NCBI RefSeq assembly: GCF_004798865.1
Contig: NW_025336346.1
Coordinates: 10,114,572-10,178,571, forward strand
Direction: 5' to 3'
From: Varanus komodoensis
Lineage: Eukaryota > Chordata > Lepidosauria > Squamata > Varanidae
Length of the DNA stretch: 64,000 bases
The notes under the pieces are model-generated. The model saw only the letters and a list, made by a program, of their open reading frames with translations. It had not been told where the DNA came from and did no database searches. Of this stretch, positions 25,135-38,250 are shown in pieces (position 1 is the stretch's first letter; each line of letters starts with the position of its first letter). The position numbers and the translations under genes are program-made.

Positions 25135-25324
25135 AGATGGGGACTGAACATTCGACTCATTTTAGAGACATGCTCATTTTCACAGTCTAGGTCATCTTCT
25201 CCTTGGTCCATGTTGAACTTCCTCTTGCAAGGACTGATAGGGGGTGGCCCTGTCCTATGGTTGGTTACAGCAGCAGATAATGGGAGGGACTGCATTCTGG
25301 GTTCTCCTCTTAGAGCAGCTTCAC
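25135..25324 (-). CDS. VGLL4: VGLL4 second coding exon in window (residues 29-92)
   Basis: This 190-nt exon encodes a split Gly followed by EAALRGEPRMQSLPL, the HRTGPPPISPCKRKF block, an acidic run (GEDDLDCEN), HVSKMSR and a terminal SPH plus split Leu. This is the diagnostic N-terminal half of VGLL4. The acceptor is TTTTTCCTAG (AG at 25326-25325). The donor is a consensus GTAAGT starting at 25134. The frame enters in phase 1 and leaves in phase 2, matching the other two exons exactly. The basic KRK following ISP resembles the part of a nuclear localisation signal, and the S-P (residue 59) corresponds to human S58, a reported CDK1 site. In the family this exon is shared by isoforms with different first exons. 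An ORF start further upstream in the intron is an artefact of reading through the acceptor. No frameshift or unusual residue is seen. Confidence 0.97.
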
Positions 25325-25612
25325 CTAGGAAAAAGCAGAGGGGGTTTTTTAAAGGAAACAACAATCACATCAGGAATAAGGCCCTTTAAAGTCTGCATCC
25401 CCTTAAAGCAATTGCTCGACAAACCAAACAATTTTTTTTTCAGAATACAATTAAAAGCTAAATATTCATTTTCTTAAAATATAACTTTTACAAATCAAGC
25501 GTTTGTTAAAATTCATTTTCTAAAATATACATTGTGGGAGTAAACCACAATTGAGGAGGAATGAAGTGCAGTTGACTTGCCTAGTCTGATGCACTTAAGT
25601 ACTAAACTGACA
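25325..25612. other. Start of 31-kb VGLL4 intron next to exon 25135-25324
   Basis: It holds the pyrimidine tract and acceptor of the neighbouring exon. Nothing else is recognised. Confidence 0.5.
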
Positions 25613-25857
25613 CATATTTATTTATTTACTAGATTTATATCCCTCTTTTTTCAAAGGAACTCAAAGCAGCTTACATCATTCTCCTCCTGCTGTTCTCAAT
25701 CTTATTCCCACAACAATGACCCTGTGAGGTAGGTTGCTCTGATAGTCTGTGACTGGTCCAAAGTCACTCAGCTGGTTCCATGGCTGAGCAGGGACTACAA
25801 CCCAGATCACCCCAGTTCTGCAGTCTTAACCACTATACTACACTACACTACACTATC
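25613..25857 (-). repeat. tRNA-derived SINE with L2-like tail
   Basis: Read on the minus strand it runs TAGTATAGTGGTTAAGACTG (A-box region), GGGTTGTAGTCCC (B box), CTCAGCCATGG, GTGACTTTGGACCAGTCAC and CCTACCTCACAGGG, then a tail AAGCTGCTTTGAG... ending in (TAAA)n. This is the common squamate tRNA SINE ending in an LINE-type tail. A small (ACTAC)n expansion lies at its 5' end (about 25836-25855). It is full length or nearly so and moderately diverged. Confidence 0.75.
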
Positions 25858-26640
25858 TTTAAAGTATTTTTACAGGAAACAATTTTAAAACAAAGGAACT
25901 TCACTGGCTTGAAATAACAACTATCAATCTTCATACAATTTTATTTTCAACAGTTTTATACTCCCTTTCTCTCTGCTCAACCCAGTATTCTCCCAGTATT
26001 GATAATATAAATGATCTGCTTGAAAAAAATGAATTCATTCTTAAAAGCATGTGTTGGGATCTGTGATTCCCATTAAAATATAAACCTCAACAACATATTA
26101 ATGTATAGCATCATGTGGTTTGCAAAGGAAGAAAAACTTAGCAGCACAGGCCCAATTCAGACATAGTGACAATCATGGTTTGCCATTACAAGTATGAACC
26201 TCAGTAACCAGAGGTTTGTTTTAACTGACCACAGCACAAATCGCAGTTCCTGATGCTCAGTTATCATGGGGAATTGTTCAAAAGCAGATGCATGTGCTTG
26301 AATGCTCAGACAAGCTTGTTTTTGAAAAGAAGCTGTGGTTTGTTGTTGGACTTGAATGGAGCCACTATAAAGATGTGGTGGGAACTGGTATTCATTTGCT
26401 CATGTGAGAGTGTCAAGGCCTCTGTTCGAAAGCCCCTTTTTATCATCAGGGAGGTAGCTGCATGTGGCACACATCCCCCTCCCCCACGAGAACAGCTGAT
26501 CGTTTGCCACATGGACCATTAGTGCAGCCAGAGTTAATTCTGTGGTCCACTAGGTCTAGCTGGCAACCCTCTCAATGAGTGATGAGTGCCATTCTCTGAG
26601 CAGCCTTGAGAAGATTCAGTAATAATGAGTTTGAAGGAAA
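25858..26640. other. VGLL4 intron segment, possible old repeat
   Basis: The stretch 26150-26260 (CATGGTTTGCCATTACAAG, CACAGCACAAATCGCAGTTC) resembles a repeat I have seen in squamates but cannot name. No exon is evident. Confidence 0.3.
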
Positions 26641-26649
26641 GTGGGGGGG

Positions 26650-28210
26650 GGGGGGAGAGAATCAGTGTCCTTTTCTTGAACTCTGTACATGTTTTCAAGC
26701 CACCTCAAGTTTGAAACCATTGAGGATTGTGCTTTCTGAGAATGGTTCACAGTCTGAAGGGTAGATAGAAACAGAATTGGAGCCATGGCTGAGGTCTCCG
26801 CACAAATAACATCAAACACCAGGTCTTTATCACTAAAGATCATGTCACTCTCAGTATTGGAACAGAATCTGTTTCGTAAAATGGTCCGTGACTTCAGATA
26901 GGGAAGCAAGGTCATCTATTGTAGAGTTCAGGGATGAGGTCAAAGGTGCCAGAGAGGCAGACATCACAGAGTCAGAATGAGTCTTCTGTCATAAAATGCA
27001 TAAGTGTGTGTCTAGGGGACAGGCCTGGTGGAGATTACTGTGGAATGGGATTTATCAAACCAGCTATCTCTTGAACAATTGAAGTGCCCTGTAGAGAGGG
27101 GCAGGCATACATTGCTGGCAATCTGGAAGAGAGAGCCAAGGCAGAATAATAAAAGTGTGGATTACTGTACTAAGCTCGCAGTCACTCCATTTATAGGCCC
27201 GTCTCAATGGTATCAACCCATCAGATTGTCACTGCTGTTCAGAACATGGCGAACTGAAATGATCTTTGACATTAACGGAAGTGCGAGTGTTCTTGGCCAT
27301 ACCGATCAGCTTCACCAACATTCAAAGTTCCTCTTAAGGATTTAATGGATGTGTTAAGACACCTGAGGTTGGTTCAGAAGTGGCAATAGGAACTGAATTT
27401 GATCAGTTCGAGATTGAGGTAAAAGGCACTGAATCGCCAGACTATACAGAGTCCAAAGATAAGTCTCAGCAGCAGAGAAGGCTTTTCTTTTTCTGCAGGT
27501 CAGAAATATGAGATCTCAGTTTTTGCCAATTTTTCATTGCTGTTTAAGTAAGCGACCTATCTGGAGTTAGGGGATCAGTATGGCCTGAGGCCGAGGCCCC
27601 TTTTCTCTCTGTAGGCAGAGCAGAAGGAGTAGGGAAAAGTTCTTCCAAAGCTCTGCTCTAAGTCAATCAGTATGATTCCATCTTGCCAGTCTGGTGAAGC
27701 CAGGCAATGCGGACAAGCCTCAACAATATGAGCCTTTCCCATGCAAAGAAGACAGAGAGAATGCCCTCCATCTCTAAATGGAAGTTTACTACCACACCTA
27801 ACTCACTTACAAAAAAGGGTCTTCAGGGCCCTAGGAGTCCTCTTGCAGAAACACAATACTCATTCATATAAGGAAAACAAAAATAAATAATATATTAACT
27901 GAGTGCCAAGTAAAGAAAAATAAAGAAAAAATCACTGCCTCAAAAAGACTAGAAGCTGATGATGGTTGAAGAGGAATTGAGGGAATGAGGACAGCGGGAA
28001 GGGGCTCCTGTCAGAAATTCCTCAGCTTTGGACTCTTCCTAAATGTGGTTCTGTGTAGACACAGAGCCCATATGTGATACGCACAGAGACCATACTGATG
28101 AACAGCAATGTATAAAGCATTAAGCAAAAAAGTGAATGATGAGGTAAGGGCATAAGGCTAGGCTTGTAGTATCTGTACAATATGGCAGATGCAGAGGCTC
28201 CAGATAGTTG
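26650..28210 (-). mobile_element. DIRS-like retrotransposon fossil, gag-region fragment
   Basis: The minus strand near 27.7-27.8 kb encodes a cysteine/histidine pattern (C-G-S-K spacer L-C-L-x-C-M-G-K-A-H, then C-x2-C) matching the start of the gag-like region of the DIRS element at 58.45-64 kb. A further similar patch, around a YRV motif, is near 26.7 kb. Only the 5' part of the element is present; polymerase and recombinase regions are missing. It is heavily broken, with many disruptions, and clearly older than the copy at the right end. Both limits are approximate. Confidence 0.55.
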
Positions 28211-28239
28211 GTCAATCACAATGGCTGTTGTTGCTCGTC

Positions 28240-31200
28240 CCTATTCCATTTTGCACCTGAAGAAGACACAAGCCCTGTTCCATTGCTCTGATTCAGTGTT
28301 CAGGAACAACTGCTGATGCTGTCGCCACTGTGCCTGCTGCACCAGGCATCCCACTGCTCCGCAGTGCCTGCCTGCCTGCTGTTGTCACAGGGTCAGAGTC
28401 CACAACGAGTGCAGGGAGACCAGCTGTATGCCTACACCTGCACGTGAAGGGCGGGACTTCCTGTCAGGGGAGGAGAGTCTAGTCATGGATCTATGGGGAA
28501 ACAAGGAGCAGGTGGGTGCAGCTACTGGAGTGGTGACGGGCATGGGGAGATATGGTTGCAGGGGCCGAACATGCCAATGCCGGAGAAAAGTGGGTAGATG
28601 TTTAATACCTATCCCATCTTGTTTCTCTCCCTACCCGGAGGGTGCCAGATAGCCACGTTAGTCAACCCTTGGCTATGTTGGAGTTGTTGTTGAATGCCAG
28701 GTCAGTATGCAATAAAACTGCCCTCATCCGTGATTTGATTCTGGATGAGGGGGCTGACCTGGCATGTATCACTGAGACCTGGGTGGGAAATGAAGGTAGG
28801 GTCCCTCTCTCCCAGATACGCCCCCACCCCCGAATACTTGATCCAATACTAACATTGCCTGGAGGGCCAGGAAGGGATGGCAGCAAAAATCTTTAAGGAT
28901 ACAATCTACTTTGCCAGACTCTGTGTCCCCTTGAGTGAAGGTCTGGAGTGTCTGTACTGTTTGCTGGGCAATAACAGATTAGGGATTCTGTTAACATACT
29001 GACCACTCTGCTCAGATGACAGAAGTGATCTCAGACTTGGAACTAACAGGATGTTAGCTCTGGGGGACCGCAATTTCCACGCCCAGGCTGCCTTATCCGA
29101 GGAAATTGAGGACTTCATGGCTGCCATGACAACCAGAAAGCTGTCTCAATATGTCATTGGCACAACATATGAGAAGGGTCACACTCTGGACCTGGTCTCA
29201 ACAGGTCAGGGGAATGCGGAGGGGCTAACATCTACCCTGTGGTCATAGTCCAACCATTATCTGGTCAAGTTTAGATTGTCATCCCCGTTTCCCCTCTGCA
29301 CGGCTGGAAGATCTATTAGAATGATCAACTCCTGGAGTCTGATGGATCCGGATGGTTTCCAGAAGGCTTTGGGGGATTATCTGATTGACATGGTGGCCAC
29401 TCCTGTCAAAGCCCAAGTCACCCTTTGAAATAGGGAGATAGCTCAGATGGTTGACACAATCACACCTCTCCCTTCTGGCAAAGCCTGTTCAGTGCCTTGG
29501 TATACTGCTGAACTGTGGGTGATGAAGCACGTGGGGAGGCAGGTGGAGCACAGATGGAGAAAATATCGCAGCAAGTCTGATCGAATGTGTCTCAGAGCTC
29601 TATTGAGCCGATTCTGTGGCTATAAGGGTGGGAAAAGGTAGGTTTTTGCCGCCTCTACTGCTTCTTCTCAGTGCTGTCCAGCTAAGTTACTTCAAGTGGT
29701 CCCGGACCTCCTGCAGTTGGGTTCATCGGATGAGGCCCCAGAGCCCACAAAGGCTCACTGTGACAAATTTGCCGTGCACTTTGAAGGAAAAATTGCTCAG
29801 ATTCATCAAGAGCTTGTATTTGCCTTTGTAGCAGTATCATTAGATGTGTCCAGTACACCATTCTCATGTCATGTCATGAATGAGTTACAGTTACTAAAGA
29901 TAGGATATGCACAAGATGCTTGGCTCTGTTCATTTTACCACTTGTCCACTTGTTGGCTGGAAGATCAGTGGATGGGATTTGGTCCTGGGTCCAGGAGGCT
30001 GTCAACGTCTCATTAAGAGAGGGAGTGATCCCTGCCTCTTTGAAGGAGGCAGTAATTAGACCATTCCTTAAAAGGCTGAACCTGGACTCCGCGATAGTTA
30101 CAAATTACTGACCCAGCGCAAACCTCCCATTTTTGGGCAAGGTGATGGAGCAGGTGGTAGCCATAAAGCTTCAGGCACTCTTGGATGAAACAGATTTTCC
30201 AGATCAATATCAACTAGGTTTCAGCCCTTGGTCTGGGACGGGGATGAAGACTACCTTGGTCACCCTGTTTGATGACTTTTGCAGGGAGAGAGACAGGGGG
30301 AATGCAACCCTGTTGATTGTCCTTGACCTCTTGGCGGCTTCTGACACCATCAGCCATGGTTTTCTTCTGGACAGGTTGGCTGGGATGGGAGTTGGAGGCA
30401 CTTGTGGAGGGTCCACTCTTACCTGTCTGAATGTGTGCAGAGGATGGTCCTGGGGAACAGCAGCTCTGCCCCCATGGCTCTGCCCCTTGTTAAAAAGCTG
30501 TCTCCCATGCTTTTTAACATATACATGAAACTGCTGGGAGAGGTCATCAGAAGGGTTGAACTGAGGTGTCAGCAATATGCCAGCTTTACCTCTCCTTTTC
30601 ATCCAATCCAGATGAGGCTGTCTCTGTCTTAAACTGATGCCTGGACTCGGTAATGGACTGGATGAGGGTCAATAAACTAAAGCTTAATTCAGACAAAATG
30701 GAGGTGCAGTTAGTACGGGGTCTGCCTGACAGGATGGAGGGGTGCTCCCCTGCCCCTGATGGAGCTACACTCCCCCTCAGGGACAGGGTTCATAGTTTGG
30801 GGGTGCTCCTGGACCCGGGTCTGTCCTTGGAAGCACAGTGGACAGTGTCCTGGGGTGCCTTCTTAGAACTGCATCAGATTTACCACCTATGCCCCTAATC
30901 TGGATGGGCAGAGCCTGAAAAGAGTTACCCATGCCCTGGAGACATCCAGGATAGATTACTGCAATGTACTCTATGTGTGGCTGCCCTTGAAGGTGGTCTG
31001 GAAATTGCAATTGGTACAAAATCAAGCAGCAAGAATGGTTGTGGGTGCCCATCTCTCCAGTGCTCAAAGAGCTGCACTGGCTACCAGTTAGTACCCGGGC
31101 TCCATTCAAGGTGCTTGTGATGACATATAAAGTCCCAAATGGCTTAAGTACTAGCTACCTGAAGGACCACCTCCTCCCATATGAACCTGCCCGTCCCCTA

Positions 31201-31543
31201 AGGTCAGGTCAGGAGGCCCTTTTGCAAGTGCCATGTCTCCAAGAGTGAGAGGGATGGCAAACAGATGAAGGGCCTTCTCAATGGCTGCTCACCGCCTTTG
31301 GAAGAGTCTCCCTAGGGACATCCACCTGGCATCATCTCTATTGTTGTTTTGCCGCCAGGCAAAAACATTTCTAATACTTTTTAAAGTAATTGATCCTGCC
31401 CTCCCTTTCACTGCTTGCTGTGATGTTATTTTGTAAGGTTTAACATTTTCCTAATGAATTTTACTGTTTTGTTTTTATACTTTTGATTGTAAGCTGCCTT
31501 GAGGCCTTGAGACCTTGGTAGTAGGCAGTATATAAATGAAATT
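28240..31543 (+). mobile_element. Nearly full-length L2-clade LINE, inactive
   Basis: Domains appear in LINE order across changing frames. The endonuclease starts at about 28.68 kb (LNARSVCNKTALIRD, DLACITETW) with a GD-NFHA site at about 29.07 kb. A linker has INSWSLMDPDGF. The reverse transcriptase has KVMEQVVA, QYQLGF, LIVLDLLAASDTISHGFLLD, LSPMLFNIYMKLLGE, MDWMRVNKLKLNSDK and LGVLLDPGLSLEAQ. The C-terminal block is KLQLVQN, then LKELHWLPVS and FKVLVMTYK. The catalytic YADD is destroyed: the site reads QYASFTSPF near 30.57 kb. Several stops and shifts break the frame. The 3' UTR ends in TATATAAATGAAATT, followed by 12 G. The 5' end is uncertain. Confidence 0.85.
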
Positions 31544-31559
31544 GGGGGGGGGGGGATGC

Positions 31560-31884
31560 GCTAATATTGTAACAAAAGTGGAGTAAGAATGAAGGAAAAG
31601 AGAGAGAGATCTCACTGTACTTTGACTTCTCATACATTTTCCCTTAGTTCCTTAACTAAAGAGCTCCAAACATTTTTTCCCCAGAGGCAAGGTGTTCTAA
31701 CCTCTTGATCATGTTACATGTTCCTTCCTCTTTTGATCCAAGTTCTATCGTATCTGTTTGAAGCTGAGGTATTCTTCCCATTCAAACACTACAGGTTTGT
31801 AAATGCTACGAAATCATTATATATTCCTTATTTCTGTTGAACCTAATTCCACTTCTGAGCAGATTTTCAGCTAATTAAAATCGT
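31560..31884. other. Short unique stretch between two LINE pieces
   Basis: I see nothing beyond AT-rich sequence. Confidence 0.4.
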
Positions 31885-32010
31885 TATTTTATTTATTTAG
31901 AAAATGTCTATGCCACCCCATTCGGTGAAGCCTCGGGGCGGCTCACAAAACATCAATTAAAATATAATACACTAAATATAATACACTAAAAATATAAAAT
32001 GAATTAGCAA
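31885..32010 (-). repeat. L2/CR1-type LINE or SINE 3' tail
   Basis: TTATTTATTTAG, TGCCACCCCATTCGGTGAAG and CCTCGGGGCGGCTCACAA match 3876-3952 closely. An A/T-rich 3' UTR-like stretch follows. Confidence 0.6.
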
Positions 32011-33871
32011 TATAAAATATGTATATACCCAGAGAATAAACCATATTAAAGCACTTATACAAAAAAGTGTGGTAATTGGTATGACTCTCCCCATCACTGT
32101 AGGACTAATACCATACGTATCAACAGCATTCGTTCTAGCTGTGACATCTTCCAAAGACAACGGACTCGCTCAAGGATACTGTGAGGTTGCTAGCAGTATG
32201 CAATTCTGAATACGAAGTCTTCTTGGCCCATTGTTTTACCCACTGAACCGTGTGTGCGTTTCTATTTGCAATTTCTAAGCACAGAGATTCACACTTCATA
32301 GGAAATGTGAACATGACGTTGTAATTGCTTATCATTCCACTTACAGCTATTCATCCACTTTTGCGGGGAGGTTATTACACAGTTACATTCTTTACAGGAT
32401 CATTCTTTAATATTCACTGATGTAAATGCTCTTTTAAATTACTTATCTGTGTCATAAAAATGGAAATAGGTTCTCTCTGCTCTTTTGAAAACTAAAAAGT
32501 GGTATAACAAAACTGGAAACAGAAACACTCATCTGTGTAATGCAATGGATTGAGGATCTTACAATAGTTTTCATATTTGAATGGGTGGCATCAAGTTGAG
32601 ATGGAAATTTATTCATTTAGTCCTCTTTTGTTGCAGGCTGTATATAATTACTATGGAACTGTAAACATTTCACATAAGTTCATGTATGCATATTTTTAAA
32701 AGCAGATAGGAGAGAGAAATTTACAATTCAAATTTTAAATGCCCAAATTCGAGACCCCTTTCTGGGCATGATGCTGGGGAGCATGTTGGGCACTACACTG
32801 ACATGGACACCATGGCACGATGGCACCTGAAGACAGTGCATGGCTGCATGCTGCTGGCGTCCAGCTTCCGTTAATGCACTGGATCCTCCTGCGCAGACGG
32901 GATCCAGCAGAGATACTGCAGGGTGGTGGAAGGCTTTTTCCAGTCCAACAAGCAATGCTGCTATCTCATCCTTTCAGACAGAAGCATGTAGTCCAAAAGG
33001 CAGATATATTCAGAGGGATGGTTAAAATATAAAAATAACTGGATTCCAAATATGCTTATGCTTTTTAAACTGCTGTAATTAAGTTTTATCAACAACAAAG
33101 AGAACACGGTGCTATTTTGCTTAAGTATTATCATACAATGCTGGTATAATTAAAACGGTTACACCTGAGAGAGGAAATCTGTTTTATCACATATTTTCAT
33201 ATTCTAAGCTGACATATAAAAAGAGCCCTGTTTCATATATGCAACAAATAGTATGTTGTTTTGCAAAGAATCACTAGGGACAAATTTCTACTATGTTTAC
33301 CAGTAAAAATAAACATTCCGCCAATTTAGGAGGCAGGATATAAACTAGCAACTATACTGTGGCCTATAAACACACCGCAAGTAATGATTTCTATTCAAAA
33401 CCCTGGCACCAAAACTAAACTGTAACTTTCCACCTGAGCACTAAAAGCAAAAAGTGTATCCTCCATAGCAGGCCAGGCATTCCAGTTATCCCTCTAGCAT
33501 CATGCTTTGTTAATACATGCATTGCAATTTAATTCCTGTACTTCTCTCCTAGTTCCAAGCCCTGTTTTGTTTTCTTGCAGAGAGAAAGAAATATATCTTA
33601 AACGTTGTCCATTGAAAATGTAGCTGTACTTCTATCCAGTCTTTATTGCTTCCAGTTTGAAACTATGTTGTTAGAATGGCAGTCGCTGAAAATAATTTAA
33701 AAACATGAAAACATACTTTTGTTGGACCAAGCACGCACAAATGTATATAGGCCTAATATTTCAACAGTTATTCAACAGAATAACTCCTACATAAGGAACT
33801 CAGCTCAGGGAGTAACATAATCCTGCACTAAGCAAGTATGTTACCTTTAGCACTGGTGATTTAATCAAATT
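32011..33871. other. VGLL4 intron segment with a small GC-rich patch
   Basis: It is AT-rich and unique-looking, apart from a GC-richer patch at about 32740-33000 (contains GATCCTCCTGCGCAGACGGG) that I cannot assign to a repeat or exon. Confidence 0.4.
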
Positions 33872-34195
33872 AAAGGAAAAGGTTTCCCCTTGACATTAAA
33901 GTCCAGTCATGTCTGACTCTAGGGGGCAGTGCTCATCTCTGTTTCCTAGCCGAGGGAGCCAGCGTTTGTCTACAGAGTCTCCGTGGTCATGTGGCCGGCA
34001 TGACTAAACACCGAAGTGCACAGAACGCTGTTACCTGCCCACCGAAGTGGTATCTTTTTATCTACTTGCATTTGCATGCTTTCGAACTGCAAGGTTGGCA
34101 GGAGCTGGGATGGAGCAATGGGAGCTCACCCCATTGTGCAGATTCAAACCAGCGACCTTTCGATCAACAAGCCCAGCAGCACAGCGGTTTAAACC
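33872..34195 (-). repeat. Sauria SINE (tRNA-derived, BovB-like tail)
   Basis: Read in reverse it starts with a tRNA-like head (AACCGCTGTGCTG, GCTGGTTTGAATC as B box), continues through GCATGCAAATGCAAGTAG and GTCATGCCGGCCACATGAC, and ends with AGAGTCAGACATGACTGGAC and a CCTTTTCCTTT tail shared with BovB LINEs. At about 325 bp it is close to full length. This family is characteristic of squamates and is strong evidence for the host lineage. Confidence 0.85.
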
Positions 34196-37100
34196 TCTTG
34201 TTCCCAACTGGAGAAAACCCATTTCCTCAATGTTACAATCTTTGAGGTACAAGTTGGCATAAATTTTGAAAGGTGAATTATTGGACGCTTGTAGTTTACT
34301 GATACTTGCCACATTACTTTCACTGTGCTCCTATGCATAAAATCACGTTTTAAGTCTGCTCACTGTTTAAAGCAAAATCCAATAGGAATGGATTAAGACC
34401 ATCATCCAAGCTATATATATATAATTCCTAAAAACGATCTACCACCACAGAACTACATTATCCCTTCCCCACATGCCAGCAAATTAAATGCTACCTATTA
34501 CTAACAGGATTGAATAATGGAGTGAACAATGTAATAACTCATTTTATTAACCAACACCATCACCAACAAACACATCACAACAGATACTAAAATATAAAAG
34601 GCAAGGTTACTAAGTATCCCCCTCCTCTCTGGAGAGCGCCCTAAACAAAAGGAAACATAGGGACAAGGAAAGCAAAGACAACAGTAAATTTAACCTACCA
34701 AATTGCACAGAAGGTGGATGTAAATCATTTTTAAATTAAATTGGATTTTTAAAATAAAATGGTTTTTGAGGAAAAATCCATCTAAAGATAGTTGTCATTA
34801 TACATTATAATCAAAAGGTTATTCATCATCAAATAAGGATTAGTTTTAAATTATATAGCCTGAGGCTGTATGTTCATGCAATGTTTAAATCTGTTTGTAA
34901 ATGAATTCCATTAATCCATTCACAATACCATGTTCTTCCAGAGGTTTCTCTGAGATTACTGGGCATTTTTTCTATCTAGAAGATATTATCATGGATGCCT
35001 GGTTTTACAGATCTCAAAAGGATGAATTTTTGTTTGCAGGAATCACATGTCTCTTCACAGCAAAAATGCTACAAAATAAACAACAGAGTTTACAAAAAGA
35101 CCTTAAGCCCATTGTTCCTTTGCAAATCTATGTGCACAGAGTCAACCCCTTACTTCATAAATACTCAACTGCATAAAATGCTATGAATAAAAGATTGTTG
35201 GGAATGGAATAGATGTACACAAGAAGCTAAGTGTGAGGAGGGAGGAGCAAAACTGTAAATGAAAGTGTTTACAGGGAAATGAATCCCCTTTGAGCAGAAA
35301 ACTCCACAAGTCTTTTGTGTATAGACTGAGGTTGATCATATTATTCTTTCCATGGAGGAGAAAACCTATAATGGCAGCAGGCCGTAAAGGAGACCCAGTT
35401 TTGTAATTTTTTAATGAAGTTCCTCTACCAATGGGTAAGGCAGGCACATGTACAAATTACGTAGAAAACCATGATTTAAATCTAGTCTTACTGACTAATG
35501 ATTAAAATAGTGATTTAAATCTGTTTATTTTAAATTAAGTCTGCCTTAGTTGTACTGGCTTAACACAAGAATGGATTTTGATAGGATGTATCTACATCTG
35601 CAGGCTCCACAGTCTTTCTTTGAATGTTACAGGTCACCTGCTGAATGCAGCAGTTGGTTAGCGGTGCTACTTCAGTACACCTGGAGACATGATTCACAAG
35701 GCAAAGCAAGGGGTTTGGCTTCAGACATTCAGAAAAATAGTCATGGCACAACCCTGAGATATTCCAGTATCTCAGCAGACCTCCTCTGTAATATGCAAAA
35801 TGGGGTCTTGCTGCTCTCCCCTGTCATGACATGTCAAAGTTCTGTATGCCTGTAGCCCAAGCATCTCTTAGCAGTCAGTACCTTAAATTATGGACTGGGA
35901 GAGAGGAAGAATGCACACATACATGGGTGGACAGCGCCAGTTAAGGCAGTTCAATGGCAGGAGAAAAGTCCAGACAAGCAAAGACACGGAGAACACCACC
36001 AGCTTTTGCAAATCTTATTTGACTATTCTCTTATACCCAGACCCAGAATAAGCATTCTTTTTATTATTTGCTTATGGATTCCTTTAAAAAAAGCATCACC
36101 CAGGTCAGCCAGAGTGTATCACAGTGTCCGTAACAGTAATAATCTGTATGATACGGCAACCAAATAAGTATGAGTAGGAAAGGAGATCTTTTCTCCTCTC
36201 CAATAGCAGGGTTTGAAAATAGGAGAGAAAAACCACATTTCAGTCTATCAAAACAAAATGCTGCAACACACTGCATTTATCTTCCCCTGTCTGACCACAT
36301 TCTATGGTAACCGGACTGACATCATCCCATTGGCAAGGTAACACACTGATAAAATAAATACTTCAAAAAAAAAAAAAATCCTTTGGGCCACACCAGGTCT
36401 TCCAAATTCATATAGGCCTTTGTGCAGCCTAAAGAGGATCACATGCTGCCAATGCATATTCATTGCACCATTCAGAAAGCATCTCTTTGTTTCAGCAAGC
36501 AGCTGGGTAGGGGGCACAGCATATCTGTTCTCTCAAATAGCTTCACTTATAGCTCCATTCGTTCACTTTCTTCCTAAGATCTGGAATGTTAGGCAACATG
36601 ATGAAATATAAACAAGATAACTAGAGATAACAATGTGACGTATTGTCTGCCTCCTGTATAGTACAACATCAACACAGAAATATAGCGACAGGCTCAGAGA
36701 ACTACCTTGCAGTCTAGATACATCCATTTTCAGCTAGCAGATTTAATTTTTTTGCCCTCCCAAGCCTGACCTATCTGAAACAAGTTAATCTGAATATGCT
36801 TATCTTGCTGTGGGCTACAATGGAGGGTTTTTGCCCTGCCTCCCACCTTCCATGCATGAAATTACTTCTAGTTTTCTGTTGACATTTCTCGTTACAGTTA
36901 ATCCAGTCAGCACTCTTTCTCCTGCACATAATTCATAGTTGTATTTTAACATGGCCTATCAAGATTGTGGAAAACCTTTAATATTGTCATAATTAATCTC
37001 TGTGTTAAAAGAAATGCTTCCAGTTGAAGCATCTTTACCATCACACTGTCTATTTACTGAATTTTATGAGAGGAAGTTGACATCTTCCACTTGAAACTCC

Positions 37101-38250
37101 CTCATGCCCTGTTCTCCACCTACCTATGTGATATGGATTTTTTAAATGTGTATTAGTGTGTGTGTTTTGCTCATGTTTGCATCTGGCAGGAGCTTTCTGG
37201 GACATATCTCTGTGTGTGAATGCTTAGCTGAACATCGCCAGTCTGCTATCTGGGAAACTGGTATTCTGTTCTGCTCTCTGGGGGCAAAAGCTTTAGGAAA
37301 AGGCATTCAGCAGAGACTGCTGTTAGCTGTGCTGGAGCTGATTTTAAGTGATATGTTTATTTTATCTGGTCAGTAGTATTGCAAATGAAAGTGAAATGAA
37401 ATAACACAATTTAAAAATGTGTATCTTATTTTAAAATTAGTTTTAGTTTTTAAATGTTTAGATAATTGATTTGTATTGTACCTGTATGGTATAACTTTAC
37501 CTAATTGGCCTGAATCCTAAATTAATTTATTTCTATCTCCTCTTCCCATAAGCAACCTCCATTGTTTTATCCCATATTGTTCAGGTGGCATTAACCCAGA
37601 GGATAAGCTTTTCTGAGGTCAAAACCAGTTGCAGGAGGGAGCCAGAGAAGTTAACTTCTCTTCTGTGAATTTACTTGAGTTAATTTATCTTGGAATCCAA
37701 ATTTTGCATCATAAATTTCACAAACGTCTTTAGCTAAAATAAAGATGACTGCGGCTATGCCTAGAAATTAATGTGAGAAAGGGGTTTTTTTTCCCTTTTA
37801 AACCTCTTAGTCCCCCACTAACTAGATTTCCTTTTATTCTCCTTTCAGATGCATGCCACTGACTGCATACATCAGATATTGATTTGAATGAATATTCGGC
37901 TATATATCTGTCACTGTTCTATATATTCCCCAACTACCCATTTATTGGTAGATTTTTAGATGATTGAAAATTATATTTCATTTCAGCTAGATTGGATGAT
38001 GGAAACAAATTATACTTACTAAGAATGTGAACTTCATAAAATCATACACTTACATATAGAAAGTACTAAGTTCTTCTTTGGAACAAACTACCACCACCTG
38101 TTTCATTTTCTTTTTCTAATTATAAAGAGCAGTTTTACACCAAACAATAAGATTCAATTCCTTAAGGTATTAGTAAATCAATTCAAATTCAAGCAATTGA
38201 TTTCACCTCCATGTTCTTAAAGGCTGACTCACCAGGTCTGCCTGTCCATT
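34196..38250. other. VGLL4 intron segment without recognised features
   Basis: This is AT-rich sequence with an A run at 36366-36377. Open frames are short and carry no family signature. Confidence 0.5.

Noticed and set aside
25336-25364. ATG upstream of the second VGLL4 exon giving a longer open frame
   Set aside because: The frame runs through the splice acceptor and polypyrimidine tract; homology begins exactly at the acceptor.
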